Source: Rhizobacter sp. (GTDB lineage: Bacteria > Pseudomonadota > Gammaproteobacteria > Burkholderiales > Burkholderiaceae_C). Taken from it: DNA of 42,228 bases. The translations under genes were made by a program, and so were the position numbers. The notes below the pieces were generated by a model. It worked only from the letters and a program-made list of their open reading frames with translations. It searched no databases and was not told the origin of the DNA. Of the stretch, positions 25,701-34,248 are shown one piece after another. The DNA is taken from NCBI GenBank assembly GCA_025350965.1, contig JANXWV010000109.1, positions 1 through 42,228 on the forward strand, written 5' to 3'. The first letter of the stretch is position 1, and every line of letters begins with the position of its first letter.

Positions 25701-25983
25701 TGGCCAGCGCCAGCAGCAGCGAGGTCGGGCTGGGGTGGGCGGGGTCGGCCGCCAGCGAAAGGTTGACGAAGACTGCGGCCAGCGCCAGCGCCGGCAGCAT
25801 GCGCCGGCCGAACAGCAACACGCTCGCCAGGGCCACGCCTGCGGCCGGGTAGAGCGGCGATGCATAGCCTGGTGGAATGGCGAGTGGCAGCGCCGCCAGC
25901 CCGGCCAACACGTAGGCAGTGAAGGTCAGCAATGCGGCCGCGAGCCAGTGAACCGGCCGATCCGAAGCGAGCTCTGGAGTCAC
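22774..25983 (-). CDS. Hybrid sensor histidine kinase: MASE1-CHASE-PAS-HisKA-HATPase-REC
   Basis: A 1069-residue inner-membrane sensor. Residues 10-215 form a multi-helix MASE1-like module. About 225-500 is a periplasmic CHASE-like domain, closed by a helix at 503-525. A coiled segment (530-560) leads to a PAS domain with PAC (about 562-680). HisKA carries the phospho-acceptor H705 in SHELRTPLN; the ATPase has N820/N824, DTGLGM (853) and GTGIGL (882). A C-terminal receiver (943-1060) has E949/D950, phospho-acceptor D994, S1024 and K1046. All catalytic residues are present. GTG start at 25983. No separate regulator is adjacent, so phosphate probably passes to an unlinked Hpt protein. Signal unknown. 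Confidence 0.92.
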   Translation of the reverse strand: MTPELASDRPVHWLAAALLTFTAYVLAGLAALPLAIPPGYASPLYPAAGVALASVLLFGRRMLPALALAAVFVNLSLAADPAHPSPTSLLLALAIGCGASLQAWAGALLVKRFTPQPLTLGEPREVVAFLLANAASCLVSSAVGNAALVFTQTVPLAKLPLSLATWWIGDLLGVLIATPVLFTLLARPREAWAPRRMSVGLTLTLVTALLALGVRQVVAWSHERLRTGFDRDATSATLALAAQLQQPIHALRALHGVFIASDDVTRDEMQLATEAWLHDGVLQAIGWSERVQRDNLPQFEAKARASGQAGFAVFDRTDLPAAPGAGQSATSDAEVIAMRYVEPMATNGGALGVNALSIPAARSAIEQARRTGAPVATAGFRLTQTPGRATIFDPGVVIYQAVYKPVAPSPAQRLEATRGVVFVTLRPSEQLKGLLAQVPAYLSLCIVDTSPGALLRRLAGRVGCEADAMPLQHVRGVEFAGRQWELRVQARPQDLPESSSADAWLFSLVGLLSTAMLGGFLLIVTGRTRRIETAVRERTAALQAEVHDRQVAEAALRESEQRFRNILNSVPIGVVYTDLQGGVRQTNPRYCTLTGYTEAELVSMSLVDYTHPDDVAQDNELREQLVRGDVPMFRRHKRVITRQGTTVWVQATVSLLRDANGKPRSIVGVVEDITEHMKLEEAERAREAAEASNRAKSEFLSRMSHELRTPLNAMLGFAQLLELDQRHPLTAAQLPWVTQIQQAGWHLLEMINDVLDLSRIESGNVRLKIETLVIGDLLSATLALVEGDARSRNIRISQEMADGAHTLVGDATRVKQILTNLLSNAVKYNAESGRVHIGCRMSSADTVEIAVTDTGLGMTPQQLAELFQPFNRLGRERSTQPGTGIGLVISQRLAELMGGTLRARSVAGQGSSFILRLPCSPDPDTVRSDLVDLATEPAAYHRRLVHYVEDNETNVEVMRGILAQRPQVELQVTMTGTAGLAAIRARVPDLLLLDMHLPDMNGIDLLRALQADVRTAGIPVVVVSADALAQQIAEAFAAGCSHYLTKPVSVSELLAVVDNLLAQSESRFG

Positions 25984-26039
25984 GTGAGGTGGCGTTCGCG
26001 CAGCGGGTACATCGGTGGCTTGCGCCGGTTGTCAGAGCC

Positions 26040-27131
<1,092 letters not shown>

Positions 27132-27200
27132 GGACGGGGCTTTCTGAGGTGGGTCGCCCGGGGTTGCTCTGAAGGAGCCGGGCGAAAAGGTAAGCCTGCC

Positions 27201-27206
27201 ATTTTA
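27201..27206 (-). promoter_or_regulatory. Candidate -10 (TAAAAT) for ychF
   Basis: On the minus strand TAAAAT lies 70 bases before the ychF ATG, in the 131-base region divergent to the pirin gene. No -35 match is seen. A 5-bp stem TGCGC/GCGCA lies beside it (27210-27225). Confidence 0.3.
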
Positions 27207-27262
27207 ACTTGCGCGATGATGCGCAGGACCTGCCACCCACGCGCCACCCACCGGAGAACCGC

Positions 27263-28141
27263 ATGCCTGCGTTCACCTTGATTGCCACGCACACCAAAGA
27301 CCTCGGCGGTGGCTTCATGGTGCGCCGAGCACTGCCCTCGGCACAGCAGCAGGCGGTCGGCCCGTTCGTGTTTTTCGACCACTTCGGCCCCGTGACCGCC
27401 GGGCCGGCCGACAACCACGACGTGCGGCCGCACCCGCACATCGGCCTGGCAACGGTCACCTATCTCTTCGAGGGCGCGATGATGCATCGCGACTCCACGG
27501 GCGTGGTGCAGCGCATCGAGCCCGGCGCGATCAACTGGATGACGGCGGGGCGCGGCATCGTGCACTCCGAGCGCACCCCCGATGACCTGCGGAGCGTGGT
27601 GCGGCGCAGCCACGGGCTGCAGTTGTGGGTGGCGCTGCCCGCAGAGCATGAAGAAGACGCGCCGGGTTTCGAGCACACGCGGGCCAGCGCCATTCCGTCG
27701 GCACAAATCGAGGGCGTGACCGTGCGCGTGCTGGTGGGCGAAGCTTTCGGGCTGCGCTCGCCGGTGCGCACCTCGTCGCCCACGCTGTACCTCGACTTCG
27801 ATTTCGGAAGCGGCGGCGACACCCCCATCACGGTGCCGGCTGCCGCCGAGGAGCGTGCGCTGTACGGCGTCGATCAGGCCTTCACGCTGGACGGTGCCGA
27901 GGTGCCGGCCCACACGCTGGCGGTGCTGCCGGCCGGCACCGAGCCGCGGCTTGCGGCAGCGCAGGGCGGGCGCGTCGTGCTCGTCGGCGGGGCACCGCTC
28001 GGCCACCGCTTCATCGTGTGGAACTTCGTCTCCAGCCGGAAAGAACGCGTGGTTCAGGCGCAGGACGCCTGGGAAGCCCAGACCATGGGTCAAGTGCCTG
28101 GAGAGACCGAGTTCATTCCGTTGCCGCTGCGGCGGGCTTGA
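27263..28141 (+). CDS. Pirin-family protein
   Basis: A 292-residue bicupin of the pirin family. The metal ligands line up with human pirin: H57 and H59 in RPHPHIGLATVTYLFEG, and H101 and E103 in GRGIVHSER. Bacterial pirins include quercetin dioxygenases and proteins that modulate metabolic enzymes; the substrate cannot be assigned. A good SD (GGAG) precedes the ATG. It is divergent from ychF, and its stop codon abuts that of the convergent transporter gene. Confidence 0.92.
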   Translation: MPAFTLIATHTKDLGGGFMVRRALPSAQQQAVGPFVFFDHFGPVTAGPADNHDVRPHPHIGLATVTYLFEGAMMHRDSTGVVQRIEPGAINWMTAGRGIVHSERTPDDLRSVVRRSHGLQLWVALPAEHEEDAPGFEHTRASAIPSAQIEGVTVRVLVGEAFGLRSPVRTSSPTLYLDFDFGSGGDTPITVPAAAEERALYGVDQAFTLDGAEVPAHTLAVLPAGTEPRLAAAQGGRVVLVGGAPLGHRFIVWNFVSSRKERVVQAQDAWEAQTMGQVPGETEFIPLPLRRA

Positions 28142-29077
28142 TCACTCCGCAGCCGCTGTAGCGGCCTTCAGCCTTCCGGCGCGCGTGCTCGCGCGGCCCA
28201 GCATCAACGCATTGCCGAGCAGCGCCAGCCCGGCGCCAGCGGCGGTCAGCGCATCGGGCGCGTAGCCCTCGAATGCGACCGACATTGCCAGCGCCAGCAA
28301 GGGCGTGAGCGCGCCCACGCTGCCCGCCGGGCCGGGGCCGATGCGTTCTTGCAGAGTCAGGAAACAGGCGAAGGTCAACACCGACCCGAGCAGCGCCAGG
28401 TACAGCAGCGCCACCCACCACGAGGCGACCGTCGGCAGTGCAAAGCTCTGCCCTTGAACCCACGCGATCAGCGCCGCCGCCGCCGCGCCGTACAGCATGC
28501 CGAAGCCCAGCGCGGGCCAGAAGGGCAGGCGGTGCGTGCGGTTGCGGCTCGCGCTCAGGCTGCCGATGGTCGACAGCAGGACCGATGCGACCGTGAACGC
28601 CACCCCGAGGGCGGTGCCCGCGCCCTGCGCGGCCTTGCCAAACTCCTTGCCGAATTCGGGCCAGAAGATAAGCACCACGCCAGCCATGGCGAGCACGCCG
28701 CCCCAGATGAAGCGCCGCGTCACCGCCACCCCGAACAGCAGCAGCGCACCCAGCCCGCTGATCAGCGGCGACGCCGAATAGCCGACCGCCACAAGCCCCG
28801 ATGCCACGTGCTGTTCAGCGTGGTAGACGCACACATACGACACGCCGTACATGAAGCCGCCCTGCACCACAAAGCGCGCGTGGTCGACTGGCCCGAAGCG
28901 CAGCGGCACGCCGCGCCAGGCGCACCAGCCCAGCACCAACATCGCGGCCAGGCCGAAGCGCAGCGCCACGCCCACCTCGGGTGGCGTGTGGCCGATCTGG
29001 TAGGTGATCACGTGCCAGGTCGTGCCCCAGGTGAGCACGCAGGTGGCGAGCAGCTGCCAGGTCTTGAGGCGGTGCAT
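28142..29077 (-). CDS. EamA/DMT-superfamily transporter
   Basis: A 311-residue membrane protein with ten predicted helices in two EamA repeats (for example LLATCVLTWGTTWHVI at the start, and LPFWPALGFGMLYGAAAAAL then LLYLALLGSVLTFACFLTLQERIGPGPAG in the second half, read in parts). Such proteins export amino acids, metabolites or drugs; the substrate is unknown. It lies 43 bases downstream of the MOSC gene on the same strand. Its TGA abuts the pirin TGA head to tail (TGATCA). Confidence 0.9.
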   Translation of the reverse strand: MHRLKTWQLLATCVLTWGTTWHVITYQIGHTPPEVGVALRFGLAAMLVLGWCAWRGVPLRFGPVDHARFVVQGGFMYGVSYVCVYHAEQHVASGLVAVGYSASPLISGLGALLLFGVAVTRRFIWGGVLAMAGVVLIFWPEFGKEFGKAAQGAGTALGVAFTVASVLLSTIGSLSASRNRTHRLPFWPALGFGMLYGAAAAALIAWVQGQSFALPTVASWWVALLYLALLGSVLTFACFLTLQERIGPGPAGSVGALTPLLALAMSVAFEGYAPDALTAAGAGLALLGNALMLGRASTRAGRLKAATAAAE

Positions 29078-29120
29078 CGGGCAGTGGTTGCGGATGGGTC
29101 GACGCGGTCAGTCGACTGGA

Positions 29121-29987
29121 TCAGGCGAAAGCGAACGTGGCTGCACCGGTCATGCCCGCACGCAGCGTGCGCTCGATGCCTTCGACGATCACCGCGTTCA
29201 TGCCGAAGGTGATCGCGCCGGTAAGCCTTGCATCGGCGCGGTAGGTGGTCAGCGTGTCGCCCACCGCGTGGCCGGTCTCGGCGGTCGCGGGGTTCACGTC
29301 GGGGATCGGGCAGCGCACGCACGGTTTGACGAGCTTCAGCCGAATCGACCCCTCGGGCGTGTCGAACACGATCTCGTCGAGTGCGTCTTCGCCGTGCGGG
29401 TCCAGGCCATCGAGCACGATGTTCGGGCGAAAGCGCGCCATCGCGGCCGGCGCGTGGCCGGCCGCTTCGAGGCGGCGGTTCAACTCGGCCAGGCCAGCGA
29501 CCGATGCGACGAGCATCGGGTAGCCATCGGTGAACGCGTTCTCGGCCTCTAGCGGGCCCGTCCAGCGCCGCTCGGACAGGCGCTTCTGTTCGGGGTCGAA
29601 GCGCACCAGGCGGAGCGTCTGGCCGAGGAAATCGGTGAACCACTGGGCACACAGATCGCCCATGTCGTAGGCGGCCACCTCGTCGTTCCAAACCGCCACG
29701 CGCACCGGCTTCTCGACCGTGTCGAGCTTCAGGTGCAGCGCCAGCATGCCGGGTGCGCGCAACACCAGCTCGAAGGTCTTCAACTCGGTGCGCACCAGCG
29801 CCATGCGCGGCAAGGTGCGCTGTGTGACGAACCGGCCCTGCGCGTCGACGAGCATCCAGGCGCGGTCGAACTCGAGCCCGGTCTCGATCACCAGCGCCTC
29901 GGCCACATCGATGCCGGCGCACGACTTCACCGGGTACACGTGAAGCGAGTGCACCCGCACCGGAACATCACCTTGCGCATCGTTCAA
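29121..29987 (-). CDS. MOSC-domain protein
   Basis: A 288-residue protein with an N-terminal MOSC beta-barrel (VHSLHVYPVKSCAGIDV) and a C-terminal MOSC domain containing FRPNIVLDGLD and KPCVRCPIPDVN, where the cysteine would bind molybdopterin or sulfur. It resembles YcbX without the ferredoxin domain, and mARC proteins, so reduction of N-hydroxylated compounds is a possible role. The start is a TTG at 29987 supported by GGGAG six bases upstream; no ATG lies nearby. It probably forms an operon with the downstream transporter. Confidence 0.88.
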   Translation of the reverse strand: MNDAQGDVPVRVHSLHVYPVKSCAGIDVAEALVIETGLEFDRAWMLVDAQGRFVTQRTLPRMALVRTELKTFELVLRAPGMLALHLKLDTVEKPVRVAVWNDEVAAYDMGDLCAQWFTDFLGQTLRLVRFDPEQKRLSERRWTGPLEAENAFTDGYPMLVASVAGLAELNRRLEAAGHAPAAMARFRPNIVLDGLDPHGEDALDEIVFDTPEGSIRLKLVKPCVRCPIPDVNPATAETGHAVGDTLTTYRADARLTGAITFGMNAVIVEGIERTLRAGMTGAATFAFA

Positions 29988-30063
29988 AACACTCTCCCAG
30001 GGGCCGTTGCAACAGGAGGGCGATTGTGCCTTTGCTCCACCCGTGAGGTCATCGGCCGCTCCC

Positions 30064-30069
30064 TACAAT
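30064..30069 (+). promoter_or_regulatory. Candidate -10 (TACAAT) at the ubiH-like gene
   Basis: TACAAT ends 7 bases before the ATG at 30077, placing the transcription start at or beside the start codon (leaderless mRNA). No strong SD precedes the ATG, in agreement. No clear -35 is seen. Confidence 0.4.
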
Positions 30070-30076
30070 CCGGGGC

Positions 30077-31237
30077 ATGGAACGATTCGATGTGCAGGTG
30101 CTCGGCGCGGGCATCGTGGGGCGCAGCCTCGCGCTGTCGCTTGCGCGGTTGGGCCTGCGCGTGGCTTTGCGCGCCGACACGTCTAGAGCCGAAACGTCCA
30201 GCGCCGATGCCTCTCGTGCCGACACCCCTCGTGCCGATGCCGCACCCGATGTCCGGGCCTATGCGCTGAACGCTTCATCGGTGGCGCTGCTGAGCAGCCT
30301 GAGGGTCTGGGACGCACTGCCCGCGCACGCCGCCACGCCAGTGCTCGACATGCACGTGCTAGGCGACGCCGCGCCCGCCTCACTCGACTTCTCGGCTTGG
30401 CAGCAGCGGGTGAGCGCGCTGGCATGGATCACCGATGCCGCCGTGCTCGAGCGCGAACTGGCACAGGCGGTGCGCTTCGCGCCGCACATCACCGTGGTCA
30501 ACGGCAGCACCGAAGTGCAGGCCGCGCTCACCGCGCTGTGTGACGGCAAGGACTCGCCGGCCCGCGCAGCGCTCGGCGTGGCGTTCGACCGCCACGACTA
30601 CGGTCACCGCGCCATCGCTGCGCGCCTGACCAGCCCGCGCGCCCATCAGGGCATGGCGCGGCAGTGGTTCGGCTCGCCCGACGTGCTGGCCTTGCTGCCG
30701 TTCGACACGCCCGCACCCGGCCACTCGTACGCGCTGGTGTGGTCGGTGCCCGAGGCGCGCGCCGCCGAGTTGCTGGCGGCCGACGACGCGGCCTTCGAGC
30801 AGGCTCTGATGCAGGCGACCCACGCCGAAGCCGGCGAACTGACGATCAAATCAGCGCGCGCCAGCTGGCCACTGATGCACGCTCGCGCGCAAGCCTGGGC
30901 AGGCCCGGGCTGGGTGCTGCTGGGCGACGCCGCGCATGTGGTTCACCCACTCGCCGGGCAGGGCCTGAACCTGGGCCTGGCCGACGTGGCTGCGCTGACC
31001 CGCGTGATCGAGCAGCGCGAAGTCTGGCGCGATCTCGGCGACGAGAGGCTGCTGCGCCGCTACACCCGAGAGCGCGCCGCGCCCACGTGGGCCATGGGGC
31101 AGGTCACCGATGGTCTGCTGAACCTGTTCGCCGAACCCTCGCCGACGGTACGGGAACTTCGCAACCGCGGGCTGAGTCTCGTCAACCGGCTCTCGCCGTT
31201 GAAGCGCTGGCTGACGGCTCAGGCCCTGCGTGCCTGA
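30077..31237 (+). CDS. UbiH/UbiF-type FAD-dependent ubiquinone-biosynthesis hydroxylase
   Basis: A 386-residue flavoprotein monooxygenase of the UbiH/Coq6 family that hydroxylates the ubiquinone ring. The dinucleotide motif is VLGAGIVGRSLALSLARLG (residues 8-26), the DG-like motif region lies around 150-200, and the FAD-binding LLGDAAHVVHPLAGQGLNLGL lies about 282-302. A low-complexity insert of five 5-residue units (codons 32-56) follows the second strand, where homologues have a short turn. Which ring position it modifies (C4, C5 or C6) cannot be read. The dsbC-like gene follows 29 bases later. Confidence 0.9.
   Translation: MERFDVQVLGAGIVGRSLALSLARLGLRVALRADTSRAETSSADASRADTPRADAAPDVRAYALNASSVALLSSLRVWDALPAHAATPVLDMHVLGDAAPASLDFSAWQQRVSALAWITDAAVLERELAQAVRFAPHITVVNGSTEVQAALTALCDGKDSPARAALGVAFDRHDYGHRAIAARLTSPRAHQGMARQWFGSPDVLALLPFDTPAPGHSYALVWSVPEARAAELLAADDAAFEQALMQATHAEAGELTIKSARASWPLMHARAQAWAGPGWVLLGDAAHVVHPLAGQGLNLGLADVAALTRVIEQREVWRDLGDERLLRRYTRERAAPTWAMGQVTDGLLNLFAEPSPTVRELRNRGLSLVNRLSPLKRWLTAQALRA
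30170..30244 (+). repeat. Five 15-bp in-frame tandem repeats in the ubiH-like gene
   Basis: Five degenerate 15-base units encode RADTS-RAETS-SADAS-RADTP-RADAA. All share a central GCC-GA core with third-position changes, indicating an old slippage expansion. The insert enlarges a surface loop next to the FAD site. Confidence 0.85.
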
Positions 31238-31266
31238 GCCGACCCGAACGCCTTGAAAGTACCTGC

Positions 31267-32031
31267 ATGAACCCTCTCTTTCGCACCCGCATCCAGTCTT
31301 TCGGCGCCACCCGCTGCGCGCTCGCCGTGGCGGTGCTGCTCGTAGCGTCGGTGGCCGTGCCGGCCGCCGCCGATGAAGCGCTGATCCGCAAGAACATCGC
31401 CGAGCGGCTGCCCGATTTCCCGAAGATCGACGAGGTCTCGAAGACCCCGATCCCGGGCTTGTTCGAGGTGCGCATCGGCACCGAGATCGTCTACACCGAC
31501 GAGCGCGGCGACCACATCATCGAAGGCCAGATGATCGAAACGCGCTCGCGCAGCAACCTGACCGAAGCGCGGGTGGCCAAGCTCACCGCCATCGACTTCG
31601 CGGCCCTGCCGCTGAAAGACGCCATCGTCTGGAAACAGGGCACCGGTGCGCGCAAGCTGGTGGTGTTCGCCGACCCGAACTGTGGCTACTGCAAGAAGTT
31701 CGAGAAAGAAATGCAGCAGGTGAAGGACGTGACCGTCTACACCTTCCTGTACCCGATTCTGGGCGGCGATTCGCCGGAAAAGTCGCGCAACATCTGGTGC
31801 GCGAAAGACAACAGCGCAGCGTGGCGCGAGTGGATGATCAACGGCGTGGCCCCCGCGCGCAACATGGGCCAGTGCGACACCGGCGCGCTGCTGCGCAATG
31901 CCGCGCTCGGCAAGAAGCACAAGGTCAACGGCACGCCCGCGCTGGTGTTCGAAGACGGCAAGCGGGTGCCGGGCGCGATGGCACCGGAGCAGGTCGAGAA
32001 GCAGCTTTTGATGAGCCGCCCGAAGGCCTGA
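31267..32031 (+). CDS. DsbC-family periplasmic disulfide isomerase
   Basis: A 254-residue exported thioredoxin-like protein. The signal peptide ends around VPAAADE (residue 36); a small dimerisation domain (about 38-105) precedes the catalytic domain with FADPNCGYCKKFE (C139, C142) and the cis-Pro segment NGTPALVFEDG. Two further cysteines (IWCAKD, GQCDTG) may form the structural disulfide of DsbC. It isomerises wrong disulfides in the periplasm with electrons from DsbD. Its link to the upstream hydroxylase is positional only. Confidence 0.93.
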   Translation: MNPLFRTRIQSFGATRCALAVAVLLVASVAVPAAADEALIRKNIAERLPDFPKIDEVSKTPIPGLFEVRIGTEIVYTDERGDHIIEGQMIETRSRSNLTEARVAKLTAIDFAALPLKDAIVWKQGTGARKLVVFADPNCGYCKKFEKEMQQVKDVTVYTFLYPILGGDSPEKSRNIWCAKDNSAAWREWMINGVAPARNMGQCDTGALLRNAALGKKHKVNGTPALVFEDGKRVPGAMAPEQVEKQLLMSRPKA

Positions 32032-32051
32032 TTTACCCGGCTCAACCCGGA

Positions 32052-33635
32052 TCAGAGAACGTCGAGCCGGTCGAACACGGCCTGCGCATCCACGCGCAAG
32101 GCACTGCGGGCTTCGGCGCTCAAACGCGCCACGTTCTTCGCCATCAGCGCGGTGCGCGGGTTCGCGGCAAGCGCACTCTCGTGGCGGTCGAGGAAGTTCC
32201 AGTAAAGCACCGTGTACGGGCAGGTCGGCTTGCTGCGCTTGGCGGCGTCTTTCGCGGTCGGCGCGTAGTGGCAAGCCGCGCAGTGGTTGCTCATGCGGTC
32301 GATGTACGCACCCGAGGCCACGTACGGCTTGCTCGTGAAGCGCCCGCCATCGGCGTACAGCGCCATGCCGGCCACGTTCGGGAGTTCGGCCCACTCGACC
32401 GCATCGACATACACCGCGAGAAACCACGCCGCCACCTGCTTCGGGTCGATCTCGGCCAGCAGCGCGAACAGGCCGGTCACCATGAGCCGCTGGATGTGAT
32501 GCGAGTAGCCGTGGCGAAGCGTCTGCTCGATGGCGTCACGGGCGCAGGCCATGCTTGTTGCGCCAGTCCAGTACCAGGCCGGCAGGGCGCGCGTAGCGTG
32601 CAGGTGGTTCGCATCAGTCATGTCGGGCATGTCCAACTGGTACACGCCGCGAATGAACTCGCGCCAGCCCAGCACCTGGCGGATGAAACCTTCCACGCTG
32701 GCCAACGGCGCACGGCCGGCGCGGTATGCGGCCTCGGCCGCTTCGACCACTTCGCGCGGGTCGAGCAGGTGCAGGTTCAGGCTGGTGGACAGCAGTGAAT
32801 GCCAGCCGAAGGGTGTGCCGGCCCACATCGCGTCCTGGTGGTCGCCGAAGTTCGGCAGGCGCGCGTGGATGAAGGTGTGGAGCGCCAGCAGCGCCTGCGC
32901 GCGCGACACCGGCCAGGCGAAGTGCGCCAGCGTGCCGGGGTGCGCGGCGAAGCGCTGCTCGACCTCGGCCATCACCTCATGGGTGATGGCGTCGGGCGCG
33001 AACGATTCATGGGGTGGGATCAACCCCGGCCCGGCCTTCGGGTAGGGCTTGCGGTTGTCGGCATCAAAGTTCCACGCACCGCCTTCGGGCTCGCCCGCGT
33101 CGTCGAGCAATACGCGGTGGGTACGCCGCATTTCGCGGTAGAAGAACTCCATGCGCAACTGCCGCCCGTAGCGCTGCGACCAGCGCGTGAACTCGGCGCG
33201 CGAGCACATGAAGTGGGTGTCGTCGATGACCCGGAGTGGGGTGGACGCCGCAGCGCAGGTCTGCGCAATGTCTTGCGCCAGGCGCCACTCGCCGGGCTCG
33301 GCCACGCGAACGACTTCGGGGTTGAGTGCACGCAGCTGATCTCGCAATCGCGAAGCCAGTGCCGGCTCGGCGCTGTCACTCAAAGCAACGTAGTGCACCG
33401 TGAACCCACGCGCACGAAGCTCGTCGCGGAAGTGCCGCATGGCCGACAGGAACAGTGTGACGCGCGCCTTGTGGCTCCACACGTGGGTGGCTTCGCCGGG
33501 CGCTTCGATCATCAACACCGCGTCGGTGCGGGCATCGATACCGGCGAGCGCCGGGTTGGCGTGACTGAGCTGGTCACCCAGCACCAGCACGAGCGTGTTC
33601 GTCGCGCCGTTTGCGTTGCCGAGCTGGGCCGTCAT
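32052..33635 (-). CDS. Prokaryotic [4Fe-4S] photolyase/cryptochrome (FeS-BCP, PhrB-like)
   Basis: A 527-residue cryptochrome/photolyase-related protein. The N-terminal domain begins LVLVLGDQLSHANPAL. The helical FAD domain includes FGDHQDAMWAG, SVEGFIRQVLGWREFIRGVYQ and HGYSHHIQRLMVTG. Four cysteines at 364, 452, 455 and 472 match the iron-sulfur ligands of Agrobacterium PhrB in spacing (88, 3, then 17 instead of 13). Family members repair (6-4) photoproducts using light. Its ATG overlaps the stop of the DUF2256 gene (ATGA), so the two are translationally coupled. Confidence 0.93.
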   Translation of the reverse strand: MTAQLGNANGATNTLVLVLGDQLSHANPALAGIDARTDAVLMIEAPGEATHVWSHKARVTLFLSAMRHFRDELRARGFTVHYVALSDSAEPALASRLRDQLRALNPEVVRVAEPGEWRLAQDIAQTCAAASTPLRVIDDTHFMCSRAEFTRWSQRYGRQLRMEFFYREMRRTHRVLLDDAGEPEGGAWNFDADNRKPYPKAGPGLIPPHESFAPDAITHEVMAEVEQRFAAHPGTLAHFAWPVSRAQALLALHTFIHARLPNFGDHQDAMWAGTPFGWHSLLSTSLNLHLLDPREVVEAAEAAYRAGRAPLASVEGFIRQVLGWREFIRGVYQLDMPDMTDANHLHATRALPAWYWTGATSMACARDAIEQTLRHGYSHHIQRLMVTGLFALLAEIDPKQVAAWFLAVYVDAVEWAELPNVAGMALYADGGRFTSKPYVASGAYIDRMSNHCAACHYAPTAKDAAKRSKPTCPYTVLYWNFLDRHESALAANPRTALMAKNVARLSAEARSALRVDAQAVFDRLDVL

Positions 33636-33778
33636 CGGGCTTGGGCTCGGCAGCGGTCGGAGCAGTACTTCACGTCAGCCCAGTTCTTGGCCCACGCGCG
33701 GCGCCAGGTCATGGTGCGGCCGCACTGCACGCAAGGCTTGCTCGGCAGCCCCGCCTTGTTGCCCCGAAAGCCGGGCAC
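33632..33778 (-). CDS. DUF2256 small Cys-rich protein
   Basis: A short protein with the DUF2256 signature: KPCVQCGRTMTWRRAW, then WADVKYCSDRCR, giving CxxC...CxxxC, a likely zinc finger. From the GTG at 33778 it is 48 residues, beginning PGFRGNKAGLPSK, the usual family size; ATGs at 33808 and 33817 extend it into the HiPIP gene without family similarity. It lies between the HiPIP gene and the photolyase gene, overlapping the latter by four bases. DUF2256 genes are known beside photolyase-related genes. Function unknown; a nucleic-acid-binding or assembly partner of the photolyase is conceivable. Confidence 0.78.
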   Translation of the reverse strand: MPGFRGNKAGLPSKPCVQCGRTMTWRRAWAKNWADVKYCSDRCRAQAR

Positions 33779-33786
33779 GGCTGGTG

Positions 33787-34098
33787 TCAGCCGGCCTTCT
33801 TGGCCCATGCGCTGCACCAGCCTTTGGTGTTGACTTGTTTGCCAGCGAACAGCGGGCAGTTGCCCGCCGCGTCAGCCGGCTTGCCCTGGAACAGGGCGCA
33901 GTTGCCGCACTGTTGCGCGTTGTCGTGCTTGGCGTACTTCTTCGCATCGACCTTGGTTGTGTCGGCTGCGTAGCCGAGTGCCACGGCCTGCGGATCTTTC
34001 TCGTCGAGCTTGGCCTGTGCCATGGCCTGGCCGGTGGCGGCGAGCGCGGCACCGGTGGTGGCGATGGTCATCATGAACTGGCGGCGGCTGGTGGTCAT
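33787..34098 (-). CDS. High-potential iron-sulfur protein (HiPIP)
   Basis: A 103-residue periplasmic [4Fe-4S] electron carrier. It has a twin-arginine signal (TSRRQFMMT) with a hydrophobic stretch and a cut near GQAMAQA. The four cluster cysteines are C64, C67, C81 and C95 in CGNC, GNCPLF and GWCSAW, the HiPIP pattern. Start at 34098 gives a standard Tat leader; the ORF extends 11 codons upstream. HiPIPs serve photosynthetic or respiratory chains; here it heads an operon with DUF2256 and an iron-sulfur photolyase. Because it is exported, a direct electron partnership with the cytosolic photolyase is unlikely. Confidence 0.93.
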   Translation of the reverse strand: MTTSRRQFMMTIATTGAALAATGQAMAQAKLDEKDPQAVALGYAADTTKVDAKKYAKHDNAQQCGNCALFQGKPADAAGNCPLFAGKQVNTKGWCSAWAKKAG

Positions 34099-34248
34099 GG
34101 CGTGTCTCGAGGTCGGTTGAGGGAAGTGCACTTTGGTGCTGGAATGACTCGCTGACTATAGCAAACGGTCTGATTTCAACCGGGATGGTCAGGCTTTGTC
34201 CCGATATGGGTGAGCGCTAGCGAAGAAAAAAGAGTCAAATACGGTTCA
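34099..34248. promoter_or_regulatory. Divergent control region between HiPIP operon and merR-like gene
   Basis: This 150-base stretch is more A/T-rich than its neighbours. It contains TATAG near 34157-34162, readable as a -10 on either strand, and an inverted repeat CGGGA (34181-34185) / TCCCG (34199-34203). No clear -35 or MerR-type dyad spanning a 19-base spacer could be fixed. Confidence 0.45.

Noticed and set aside
34181-34203. CGGGA/TCCCG inverted repeat as the MerR operator
   Set aside because: Arms are only 5 bases and it is not placed between -35 and -10 elements; noted in the control region but not claimed as an operator.
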